Source: Desulfovibrio sp.
GTDB taxonomy: Bacteria; Desulfobacterota; Desulfovibrionia; Desulfovibrionales; Desulfovibrionaceae
Direction: 5' to 3'
Assembly: GCA_003525525.1 (NCBI GenBank)
Contig: DQED01000312.1
Coordinates: 283-10,320 of the forward strand
DNA length: 10,038 bases
A program made the position numbers and the translations under genes. Of this stretch, positions 1-5,395 are shown piece after piece (position 1 is the stretch's first letter; the number at the start of each line of letters is the position of its first letter). The notes under the pieces were generated by a model. That model ran no database searches. It was not told the origin of the DNA and saw nothing but the letters and a program-made list of their open reading frames with translations.

Positions 1-3
1 CCG

Positions 4-22
4 CGGAGGCATTATCCCTCCG
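4..22 (-). terminator. Small hairpin downstream of the DUF364 gene
   Basis: Positions 4-9 (CGGAGG) and 17-22 (CCTCCG) form a 6-bp stem with a 7-nt loop, just past the stop codon of the minus-strand gene ending at 27. Only three more bases are visible before the window edge and they are not T-rich. It may be a weak transcript-end hairpin, but an intrinsic terminator cannot be confirmed. Confidence 0.25.
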
Positions 23-26
23 TTTC

Positions 27-791
27 CTACACCTCAAGCCCCGGCCGCGCCCAGGCGGTCTGGCGCACGCCGGAGAGGCCCTTGAAACAGCTGCCGGCGC
101 GGATGCCGGCCAGGGCCGCCGCGGGGTCAGGCACGGCGCAGCCGGCCAGGACGTCGATGCCGCAGGAAAATAGCGACGGCGCATAGGGCGTGGTCGGGCC
201 GAGCATGACCACGAAGGCGTCCTCGCGGCAGTGGCGCAGGATATCGGCCAGGGTGCCGTTGACAAGGGTCGTGCCGGTCACGGCCACCACATCGGCCTGG
301 GGCAGCACTTCGGGCGCTTTGGAAGCGTCGGTGTCCCCGGGGCGGGGGCGTTTTTCCAGGACCCAGAGGGTGGCGCAAACTTCGCGCAGGGCGCTGACGA
401 AGGGGAAATGGCCGACCACGGCCACGTTTTTGCCCCGGCTCCGGCCGAGCATGAGCGATTGTCCGGGATGTTCGGGGCCTTCGGGCGGCGGCGGAAGCAG
501 GGCGTTGACCGCGGCCATGGCCAGGGAGGCGGCGTCGGTGTTGGAGATGCCTGGATCGGCCAGTGTGGCGGCCAGTTCCCGGGTGCTTTGCGGCAGGGCG
601 CCCCGCTCGGGCTGCAGGCGCGCCAGTCCCGGCGCGATGTGCGAGACGAGGGAGGCCAGGCCGCAGTAGCGGGCCGACACGGCGGCCAGGCAGGTGCCCA
701 CGGTGACGTCCGTCACGGGTGCGTCCTCGGTCGCCAGGGTGTCGTGCACGATGGCCCGGAGGATGTCGTTTTGGACAAGCGGTGTGCGCAT
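27..791 (-). CDS. DUF4213/DUF364 protein, putative heavy-metal chelation domain
   Basis: A 254-residue cytoplasmic protein. The N-terminal part (about residues 10-95) resembles DUF4213, an enolase-N-like fold. The C-terminal part (about 105-250) resembles the Rossmann-like DUF364. Visible motifs are VVGHFPF (126-132), VTGTTLVNGT (171-180) and GPTTPYAPSLF (198-208), followed by the CGIDVLAG segment. The length fits the family. A structural-genomics study of a DUF364 member suggested a metal-chelating active site between the two folds; the physiological role is unknown. An open frame reaches back to 875, but the start at 791 is chosen because a good AAGGAG ribosome binding site lies 6 nt upstream and family similarity begins there. 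The receiver-like gene lies 95 bp upstream on the same strand, so co-transcription is possible. Cysteines at 34, 43, 139, 188, 210, 218 and 235 could matter for metal binding; this is inference. Confidence 0.82.
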   Translation of the reverse strand: MRTPLVQNDILRAIVHDTLATEDAPVTDVTVGTCLAAVSARYCGLASLVSHIAPGLARLQPERGALPQSTRELAATLADPGISNTDAASLAMAAVNALLPPPPEGPEHPGQSLMLGRSRGKNVAVVGHFPFVSALREVCATLWVLEKRPRPGDTDASKAPEVLPQADVVAVTGTTLVNGTLADILRHCREDAFVVMLGPTTPYAPSLFSCGIDVLAGCAVPDPAAALAGIRAGSCFKGLSGVRQTAWARPGLEV

Positions 792-886
792 GGCAGGCTC
801 CTTGGAACAGGATGTTGGGGGGGCGGCCGGGGCAGGGAGCCGGCGAATGGCGGTCTGCCCTGGATCCAAACCCATTCGAGCGCATA

Positions 887-1582
887 TTAGCGCAGCAGGA
901 GACGGTCAAGGGCATAGGTCAACAGTACGCTGAGGATGCAGGATATGACCGCTTCAGGCAAGGAGCCTGAGCCCAGAACGTGACTGCCGATAACGATCGT
1001 CAGGAGTGCAAAGGAAATGAAAACTCCGGCCAAGGAAATGATGCGCAACCTGCGAAAATTTCTTTTGACTTTGCGGTTGTGACGATAAATGCCGACCAGC
1101 CGCTCGATGCGGTCCTGTACATACTCGAAGTATTCGTTTTCGTCATTTTTTAGAATCCAGTGCGCTTTAAGATTTTCGATCGATTCAAGCTGTTCTGGAG
1201 TCGCCAGGAAGTAACCCCGCTTCGAGTACATGGCGATGGGAAGATCGTCGGGGTTCGGCCAGATGCTGCGGAGATCTTCGAGGACATGGAATCCCCGTGG
1301 AATCCAGGCTTGTTTCACGGCTGCCCTTGTTTTTTCCAATTGATCCGTGAGATCCTGCAAACTCTGTCTGGCGTTATATTCCAACTCGGCCTGGTTTGGC
1401 GGCACTCGATCGCGCGGACGCCAGATATCGAGCAGAACGAGATCAGGCTTGTTTCCAATAGCAATGTTCTTTTTCAATTCATCGACGAGATTGTTTGCAT
1501 TTGCCACTTCAATAACGTTGAACAAGTCCGGTCTCGAAGTGAATTCCTCTCGGCATTCCGGTTCGTCGTCGGCAATAATAAT
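887..1582 (-). CDS. Receiver-like domain with insertion and two C-terminal transmembrane helices; 5' end interrupted or non-canonical start
   Basis: The reading frame encodes a CheY-like receiver followed by a membrane hairpin. The acidic pair of the receiver (IIIADDE) is encoded at about 1582-1562, upstream of the first TTG codon (1525). Numbered from that TTG, the phospho-acceptor is D33 in LVLLDIW, the switch residue is S101 in IAMYS, and the lysine is K126 in WILK. The D-to-S distance is 68 residues against about 30 in CheY, so roughly 38 extra, charged, probably helical residues sit after beta-3. A basic stretch (about 150-160) precedes two hydrophobic helices (about 162-183 and 189-207). 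No ATG opens the homologous frame. An ATG at 1600 is in frame but followed by GGG and TAA. An ATT at 1582 or the TTG at 1525, which would delete beta-1, are the alternatives. The gene is AT-richer than its neighbours, suggesting transfer. The exact family is not recognised; signalling or a membrane effector role is inference. Confidence 0.6.
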   Translation of the reverse strand: MIIADDEPECREEFTSRPDLFNVIEVANANNLVDELKKNIAIGNKPDLVLLDIWRPRDRVPPNQAELEYNARQSLQDLTDQLEKTRAAVKQAWIPRGFHVLEDLRSIWPNPDDLPIAMYSKRGYFLATPEQLESIENLKAHWILKNDENEYFEYVQDRIERLVGIYRHNRKVKRNFRRLRIISLAGVFISFALLTIVIGSHVLGSGSLPEAVISCILSVLLTYALDRLLLR

Positions 1583-1591
1583 ATTTTTTCT

Positions 1592-1600
1592 TTACCCCAT
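1592..1600 (-). other. ATG-GGG-TAA start-stop in frame with the receiver gene
   Basis: On the minus strand an ATG (1600-1598) is followed by GGG and a TAA stop (1594-1592), in the same frame as the receiver domain. A modest GGA-containing ribosome binding site lies about 8 nt upstream of the ATG. If the TAA were AAA, the protein would start MGKRKNIIIADDE, a typical receiver N-terminus. The TAA may be a nonsense mutation, a sequencing error, or a minimal regulatory ORF placed before a non-ATG start. Confidence 0.5.
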
Positions 1601-1622
1601 TTTGTTTTCCAGTTATGTTTTA

Positions 1623-1637
1623 TGGGATAATATCCCA
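1623..1637. promoter_or_regulatory. 15-bp perfect palindrome, candidate operator
   Basis: TGGGATA and TATCCCA flank a single A, giving a perfect two-fold site. It sits 23-37 bp upstream of the candidate ATG at 1600 of the minus-strand receiver gene, where a repressor or activator would act. No regulator gene is adjacent, so the binding protein is unknown. It could instead be an RNA hairpin in the 5' leader, although a single-base loop makes a DNA site more likely. Confidence 0.4.
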
Positions 1638-1684
1638 CGATTTATCTTGCTGTATTAGCTATACACTGCAACGGTAAAAAATAA

Positions 1685-1720
1685 AACCATAAAAATATGC
1701 ATATCTTGAATTTTATGGTT
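1685..1720. repeat. AT-rich inverted repeat around a 10-bp palindrome
   Basis: AACCATAAAA (1685-1694) is repeated exactly inverted as TTTTATGGTT (1711-1720). The 16-bp spacer begins with the self-complementary ATATGCATAT (1695-1704). The arms are low in GC, so a stable RNA terminator is less likely than a protein-binding site or a relic of a mobile boundary. The function is unknown. Confidence 0.4.
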
Positions 1721-1927
1721 AATATACTTATTTCGTTGTATTTTTTTGCGCCAGCAGGTGAAACGTACCCGTCACTCTCTCCCTTTGCGGCCGGTCAGCA
1801 CGGCTGCTACCGCAAGAGGCGCAGCCTCGGCTGTTGGGAAAAAAGAACCTTGCGCTATCCGATTGCCAAGTCGGCCCAAATCAGTGTCAGACAGAGGGAA
1901 GCAGTCGGAACGCCATATCGCAAGGGC

Positions 1928-1956
1928 TTGGATATTTCCGACAGTTGGAGTATGAT
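1928..1956 (+). promoter_or_regulatory. Predicted sigma70 promoter for the ADP-ribosylglycohydrolase gene
   Basis: A -35-like TTGGAT (1928-1933) and a -10-like TATGAT (1951-1956) are separated by exactly 17 bp. Transcription would begin near 1963, giving a leader of about 20 nt that contains the GGAGGA ribosome binding site (1975-1980). This supports translation starting at 1984 rather than at upstream in-frame codons. Confidence 0.6.
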
Positions 1957-1983
1957 GTTGGGCAAATCATGCCCGGAGGAACC

Positions 1984-2892
1984 ATGTCCGCAAAGGCCCA
2001 AGCCATGGTTTTGGCGTCATTTATCGGCGATGCGCTGGCGCTTGGCCCGCACTGGGAATACGACGCCGCGGCATTGCGCGAACGCTTCGGCGAAGTGACG
2101 GGATACGTCGCGCCCGATCCGGCCGGCTACCATGCCGGGAAAAAGGCCGGCGACCAGACCCACTACGGCGACCAGACCCTGGTCCTGCTCCGTTCCCTGG
2201 CCGAGCGGGGCGGCTTCGACCTGGAGGATTTCGCCGCGAAATGGGTCGCGCGCATGCGGTCCTACGACGGCTACATCGACGGCGCGACGCGCATGACGCT
2301 CAAGATTTTCGATTTCGGCGAAGGCCCCGAGCAGTCGGGTTCCAATTCCAACGATCTTGCCGGTGCCAGCCGCGTGGCCCCGCTGGTCTGCGCCCTGCGC
2401 CACGACCTTCCCGGGCTCGTGGCTGCGGCGCGCGCCCAGACCAAAATGACCCACAACCATGCCCAGGTCATCGAGGCCGCGGAGTTCTTCGCCCGCGCCG
2501 CCTGGGGCGTCCTTGCCGGAAAAAAGCCGCGCCGCGCCCTGGAAGAGGCGGCCGAAGCCGGCTACGCCAGCGCCCCCATCGACCGTTGGCTGCGCGCCGG
2601 CCTGGACGCGGCCGACGAGGACACGGTCGCGGCCATCGGCCGCTTCGGCCGCTCCTGTCACATCGACGAGGCCATGCCCGGGGTGATCCACCTGATCGCC
2701 CGCTACGAACGCGACCTGCCCGCCTGCCTGACGCAAAACGTCATGGCCGGCGGCGACAGCGCCGCACGGGGCATGCTCGCCGGCATGGTCTGCGGCGCGC
2801 GCCTTGCGCCGGGCGACATCCCGCAGGCGTGGCTTGCGGGACTTCGCGCCAGGGCGGCCATCGAAAGCGACCTGCGTGCCATCGTACGGTAG
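1984..2892 (+). CDS. ADP-ribosylglycohydrolase family protein (DraG/J1-crystallin type) with divergent metal motifs
   Basis: A 302-residue cytoplasmic, all-helical protein of the ADP-ribosylglycohydrolase superfamily, whose members remove ADP-ribose from proteins or small molecules using two Mg ions. Family landmarks are GDALALG (15-21), YGDQT (61-65) at the position of the usual TDDT motif, SNDLAGASR (122-130), and GGDSAARG (256-263) at the position of the C-terminal DxDT motif. Length is typical. Several canonical metal ligands are therefore changed (TDD to GDQ, DxD to GGD), so classical two-Mg chemistry is uncertain. The substrate cannot be told from the sequence. The start at 1984 is chosen for its GGAGGA site 3 nt upstream and because family similarity begins there. 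The gene has its own predicted promoter and diverges from the receiver gene. No partner ADP-ribosyltransferase is visible. Confidence 0.85.
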   Translation: MSAKAQAMVLASFIGDALALGPHWEYDAAALRERFGEVTGYVAPDPAGYHAGKKAGDQTHYGDQTLVLLRSLAERGGFDLEDFAAKWVARMRSYDGYIDGATRMTLKIFDFGEGPEQSGSNSNDLAGASRVAPLVCALRHDLPGLVAAARAQTKMTHNHAQVIEAAEFFARAAWGVLAGKKPRRALEEAAEAGYASAPIDRWLRAGLDAADEDTVAAIGRFGRSCHIDEAMPGVIHLIARYERDLPACLTQNVMAGGDSAARGMLAGMVCGARLAPGDIPQAWLAGLRARAAIESDLRAIVR

Positions 2893-2977
2893 CAAACCGG
2901 ATTTTACAGCGTCGTCCTTGTGATGTATGGATGTGGAATCGTGCCGCGTTGCCGGTTTGCCGACGGGGCAAACACGG
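2892..2977 (+). other. Structured intergenic leader with mutually exclusive hairpins
   Basis: Three related segments lie between the hydrolase stop and the next gene: GCAAACCGG (2892-2900), CCGGTTTGC (2952-2960) and GGCAAAC (2967-2973). The middle one can pair perfectly with the first over 9 bp at long range, or through GTTTGCC (2955-2961) with the third in a local 7-bp, 5-nt-loop hairpin. The two pairings exclude each other. No T-tract follows, so a terminator is not evident. Confidence 0.35.
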
Positions 2978-3010
2978 CCGTTTCCCGTGCGGCCGGGAAG
3001 GGGAAGGGAC

Positions 3011-3298
3011 ATGGAAAGCATCAAGGCTTCTTTGCCTGACGTGATCCAGCAGCGGATCGAGGATCTGGTCAACGCCCAGACCACGGACGAAGAAATGGCC
3101 GCGCACATCAAGGAGCTCGGCTGCCGCATCGCCGCCCTCGAGGCCTTGGCCCCCGAGGAAAAGGGCGAAGAGGCCGGACAGCTGGGCGAAGCCGTGCACC
3201 GCCTGTGCGATCGCATCCGCCGGGACTACGTCGCCATCGCCTACAGGCAGGGACTTGTGGACGGCATGCGCATGGACAAGCTCGCAGCCGAAGAATAG
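3011..3298 (+). CDS. Small helical protein of unknown function
   Basis: A 95-residue protein that I do not recognise. It looks wholly alpha-helical and soluble: an amphipathic N-terminal half with many Asp, Glu and Gln, then an Ala/Glu-rich middle (AALEALAPEEKGEEAG), then a basic helix RRDYVAIAYRQGLVDGMRM near the end. There are no membrane segments or signal peptide. The C-terminal motif is reminiscent of small sequences in other anaerobes that place a tyrosine and glycine before a final helix, but this is too weak to name a family. The frame is open back to 2927. The start at 3011 is preferred because a GGAAGGG stretch lies just upstream and the sequence before it is of low quality. A 59-bp gap separates it from the next small gene on the same strand, so the two may be co-transcribed. 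Confidence 0.65.
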   Translation: MESIKASLPDVIQQRIEDLVNAQTTDEEMAAHIKELGCRIAALEALAPEEKGEEAGQLGEAVHRLCDRIRRDYVAIAYRQGLVDGMRMDKLAAEE

Positions 3299-3357
3299 GG
3301 GCTTTTCACGGCGGTCGCCGGCGCGGCCGCACCCCGCCAGCCCCGTAACGGAGAGCC

Positions 3358-3561
3358 ATGGCCGCCAAGGACATCAAGGATGTGGCGCACTGCGTCTACA
3401 TGATCGACCTGGTTTTGCGGGAAGTCATGAGTTCGCCGCACATCGCCAACAAGGCCTTCGCCACCCAGTGCCTCATCGACAGCTTCGTGCGCATCCTGCG
3501 CGAGGAAGGGTACGTCGTCAGCGACGCCCGCCTCAAGAAGATGCTCGCCTACGCCCATTGA
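3358..3561 (+). CDS. Small protein of unknown function
   Basis: A 67-residue protein that I do not recognise. The sequence suggests three short helices: VAHCVYMIDLVLREVM, FATQCLIDSFVRILREEG and a C-terminal ARLKKMLAYA. There is no signal peptide or membrane segment. The ATG at 3358 is preceded by GGAGAG about 6 nt upstream. Codon use and third-position GC match neighbouring genes, which supports a real gene despite its size. It lies between another small gene and the acyltransferase, all on the same strand. Confidence 0.6.
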   Translation: MAAKDIKDVAHCVYMIDLVLREVMSSPHIANKAFATQCLIDSFVRILREEGYVVSDARLKKMLAYAH

Positions 3562-3656
3562 TTCCGACCCGAGGCCGTGGCACATGGGGTGGGCCGTTGC
3601 CGGGCCGCGCCCTCGCGCGCAGGCCGGCGTCCCAACAATCCTGAGGAGAGTCGTTC

Positions 3657-4769
3657 GTGTATGAAACCGCCAAACCGGCCTGGATGCTCGGGCCGGTCCG
3701 GGAGCCCCTCGACCGCGATGTGTCCCGGCGAATCGATGTCCTGCGCATCATCCTCATCGGCCTGATCGTCCTTGCCCACGGCGCGCGGGGCATCACCGTG
3801 CGCGTGCCCGCGACCGACCCGGTTGCGGGCTGGATGGTCGAAGTGCTCAACGGCCATGTGGATTTCGTGGCCGTGCCCCTTTTCTTCACCATTTCCGGGT
3901 TTCTGTTCCTGCGCAAGTTCGAGCTTTCCGCCGCGAGTTACGGCGAGATGCTGCGCAAGAAATTCGTCTCCCTGCTCATTCCCTATCTGCTCTTCAACAT
4001 CGGCCTCGCCGTCTGGTTCTATTTCGTGGGCAGCATCGAGATGATGGGCTCCTGGGGCTATCTCGTCCAGGAAGGGATCGTGACCAAGACCCTGGGCCTT
4101 GGCACCACGCCCATCAACTATCCGTTGTGGTTTTTGCGCGACCTGCTCGTGGTCTTCATCCTCTCGCCCGTGCTGCTGCTTTTTTTCAAGGAAGCGCCCG
4201 GCGTCGGGCTGGCGACGCTTTTTTGCCTGTGGGTCGGCGTCAATCCCGCGCCGTATTCCTATTACGGCGATTTCTTCATGTTCTATTTCGGCGGCTACCT
4301 GGCGCGCACGCGCTTTCCGTTGCAGGGTATTTCCTGGTGGCAACGCTGGGGTACGCTTCTTTTCATCCTGCTCACGGCCGCGCTCGTGGCCCACAAACAG
4401 CTCGGCATCACCGACGAGCACGTCCGGCTTTTCCTTTTCAAATGCAACCTCGTCCTGGGGCTCGCCTGCTTCTGGCGCATCTCCGCCATCCCCTTCGTGC
4501 GCGACAGCGCCGTGCTCCACCGTATGGCCCGCCACAGCTTCTTCGTCTACCTGGCCCACGAACCCACGGTCTCCGTCCTCCAGACCCGGCTGCTTGCCGT
4601 CTGGCAACCCGTGGGCAATGCGCAGCAGATCGCCTTCTACTGGCTTTCGGGGCTGACGGTCATCGTGCTGCTGTGGGGTGTGGGCGAGGCCTTGTCCCGG
4701 GTGGTTCCCAAGGTGTATGCTGTGGCCACGGGCGCGCGCCTGCCCGCGCCGTCCATGGCGCGAGAGTGA
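3657..4769 (+). CDS. Acyltransferase-3 family integral membrane protein
   Basis: A 370-residue inner-membrane protein of the acyltransferase-3 (OafA/OpgC-like) family, which transfers acyl groups such as acetyl to sugars, glycans or other extracytoplasmic acceptors. The RxxxxxxxxxxH motif in the first helix is present (R30, H41 in VLAHG). Other landmarks are VPLFFTISGFLFL (73-85), YPLWFLRDLLVVF (155-167) and HSFFVYLAHEP (293-303). About ten hydrophobic helices are visible, as expected for the family. Translation should begin at the GTG at 3657, which follows a GAGGAG site (3644-3649) by 7 nt; no better ATG exists. No glycan biosynthesis gene is nearby, so the acceptor is unknown. The gene is on the same strand as the small genes upstream and the response regulator downstream. 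Confidence 0.85.
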   Translation: MYETAKPAWMLGPVREPLDRDVSRRIDVLRIILIGLIVLAHGARGITVRVPATDPVAGWMVEVLNGHVDFVAVPLFFTISGFLFLRKFELSAASYGEMLRKKFVSLLIPYLLFNIGLAVWFYFVGSIEMMGSWGYLVQEGIVTKTLGLGTTPINYPLWFLRDLLVVFILSPVLLLFFKEAPGVGLATLFCLWVGVNPAPYSYYGDFFMFYFGGYLARTRFPLQGISWWQRWGTLLFILLTAALVAHKQLGITDEHVRLFLFKCNLVLGLACFWRISAIPFVRDSAVLHRMARHSFFVYLAHEPTVSVLQTRLLAVWQPVGNAQQIAFYWLSGLTVIVLLWGVGEALSRVVPKVYAVATGARLPAPSMARE

Positions 4770-4829
4770 ATTTCCTGTTTTACGGAGAAAGTGGACGATG
4801 TCGGCGTTGCCGTCGGCTGCTGAAGAACA

Positions 4830-4860
4830 GAAAGACTTTTATTTAAAAGGGAAATCTTTC
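4830..4860 (+). other. Low-GC imperfect hairpin in the gap before the response regulator
   Basis: GAAAGA (4830-4835) pairs with TCTTTC (4855-4860), and inside it CTTTTA (4836-4841) pairs with TAAAAG (4844-4849), leaving a small asymmetric bulge. No T-tract follows. The 143-bp gap 4770-4912 contains no gene I can support. The element may be a weak mRNA structure separating the acyltransferase from the response regulator. Confidence 0.25.
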
Positions 4861-4912
4861 GCAACGCCCAGGCACGAAAGATGCTGCGCCTGCCTGTGGA
4901 GGTCAGTCATCC

Positions 4913-5284
4913 ATGCTGCGAATCCTGCTCGCCGAGGACGATGTCAATCACGCCACCCTGGCTCGACAGGCCCTGGAGGGCGACGGCCATCAGATCATCA
5001 CCGCGCCCGACGGGCGCGCGGCCCTGGCCGCCCTGGCCCGGCAGGTCTTCGACCTCATCCTGCTCGACATGCGCCTGCCCGATGTGGACGGCCGCGAGCT
5101 GATCAACCGGGTGCGCGGCGGGCAGAGTCCGCGCCCGGACATCCCCATCGTCGTGCTCACGGGGTACGGACTGCGCCAGCACCTCGACTTTTTCAGCAGC
5201 CACGGCGTGCGCGACTACTTGGCCAAGCCCTACGACTGCGACGAACTGGCCACCATCATCCGCGCCTACGACCGCCAGAACTGA
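4913..5284 (+). CDS. Stand-alone CheY-like response regulator receiver protein
   Basis: A 123-residue single-domain receiver with no output domain. All key residues are present: the acidic pocket E8-D9-D10, phospho-acceptor D52 in LLDMRLPDVDG, switch T83 in VLTGY, and K105-P106 in LAKPY. It should be phosphorylated by a histidine kinase and act through protein-protein contact, as CheY and Spo0F-type regulators do. The ATG at 4913 is preceded by GGAGGT (4898-4903) with 9-nt spacing. No histidine kinase is encoded in the window, so it is an orphan here. A strong terminator follows 28 bp downstream, so it is not co-transcribed with the suf genes. Confidence 0.88.
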   Translation: MLRILLAEDDVNHATLARQALEGDGHQIITAPDGRAALAALARQVFDLILLDMRLPDVDGRELINRVRGGQSPRPDIPIVVLTGYGLRQHLDFFSSHGVRDYLAKPYDCDELATIIRAYDRQN

Positions 5285-5311
5285 CGGCGGCCCCTCCCCG
5301 CGCCCATCCCT

Positions 5312-5341
5312 ACCGGCAGAGTGGACTTTGCCGGTGTTTTT
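5312..5341 (+). terminator. Intrinsic terminator after the response regulator
   Basis: A 10-bp stem begins ACCGGCA (5312-5318) and ends TGCCGGT (5329-5335), closing on a TGGA tetraloop with one G-U pair. It is followed by GTTTTT (5336-5341). This is a good rho-independent terminator and isolates the suf operon from upstream transcription. Confidence 0.8.
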
Positions 5342-5363
5342 CCGTAGACCCCAGGCGGTAACC

Positions 5364-5379
5364 CGCGCCCGTGGGCGCG
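5364..5379 (+). promoter_or_regulatory. GC-rich near-palindrome just upstream of sufC
   Basis: CGCGCCC (5364-5370) and GGGCGCG (5373-5379) are perfect inverted copies around a GT centre, ending 16 bp before the sufC start and just before its ribosome binding site. It could be an operator for an Rrf2/SufR-like regulator or an RNA hairpin limiting translation. It does not match a consensus I know, and no suf regulator gene is present. Confidence 0.35.
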
Positions 5380-5395
5380 AAAAAGCGAGGGAAGC

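Larger units (their letters stand above)
1601..1983. other. Divergent intergenic region, AT-rich on its left side
   Basis: This 383-bp region separates the minus-strand receiver gene from the plus-strand ADP-ribosylglycohydrolase gene. Its left part, up to about 1750, is strikingly AT-rich for this genome and carries the palindrome at 1623-1637 and the inverted repeat at 1685-1720. The right part has ordinary composition and carries the promoter at 1928-1956. An open frame from 1834 merges with the hydrolase gene, but no recognisable protein lies in 1740-1983. I see no tRNA, insertion-sequence end or integrase attachment repeat. Confidence 0.6.

Noticed and set aside
1685..1720. Insertion-sequence terminal inverted repeats or CRISPR repeat
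   Set aside because: A single short pair with no transposase between the arms and no repeated spacer pattern.
1834..1983. N-terminal extension of the ADP-ribosylglycohydrolase
   Set aside because: The promoter at 1928-1956 and the GGAGGA site at 1975-1980 place the start at 1984. The extension has no family similarity.
2017..3216. Minus-strand frame opposite the ADP-ribosylglycohydrolase
   Set aside because: Shadow of a conserved family gene, with no motif of its own.
4798..5361. Possible small gene starting at ATG 4798 before the response regulator
   Set aside because: Poorly spaced ribosome binding site; the frame runs into the response regulator out of frame and becomes Arg/Pro-rich.
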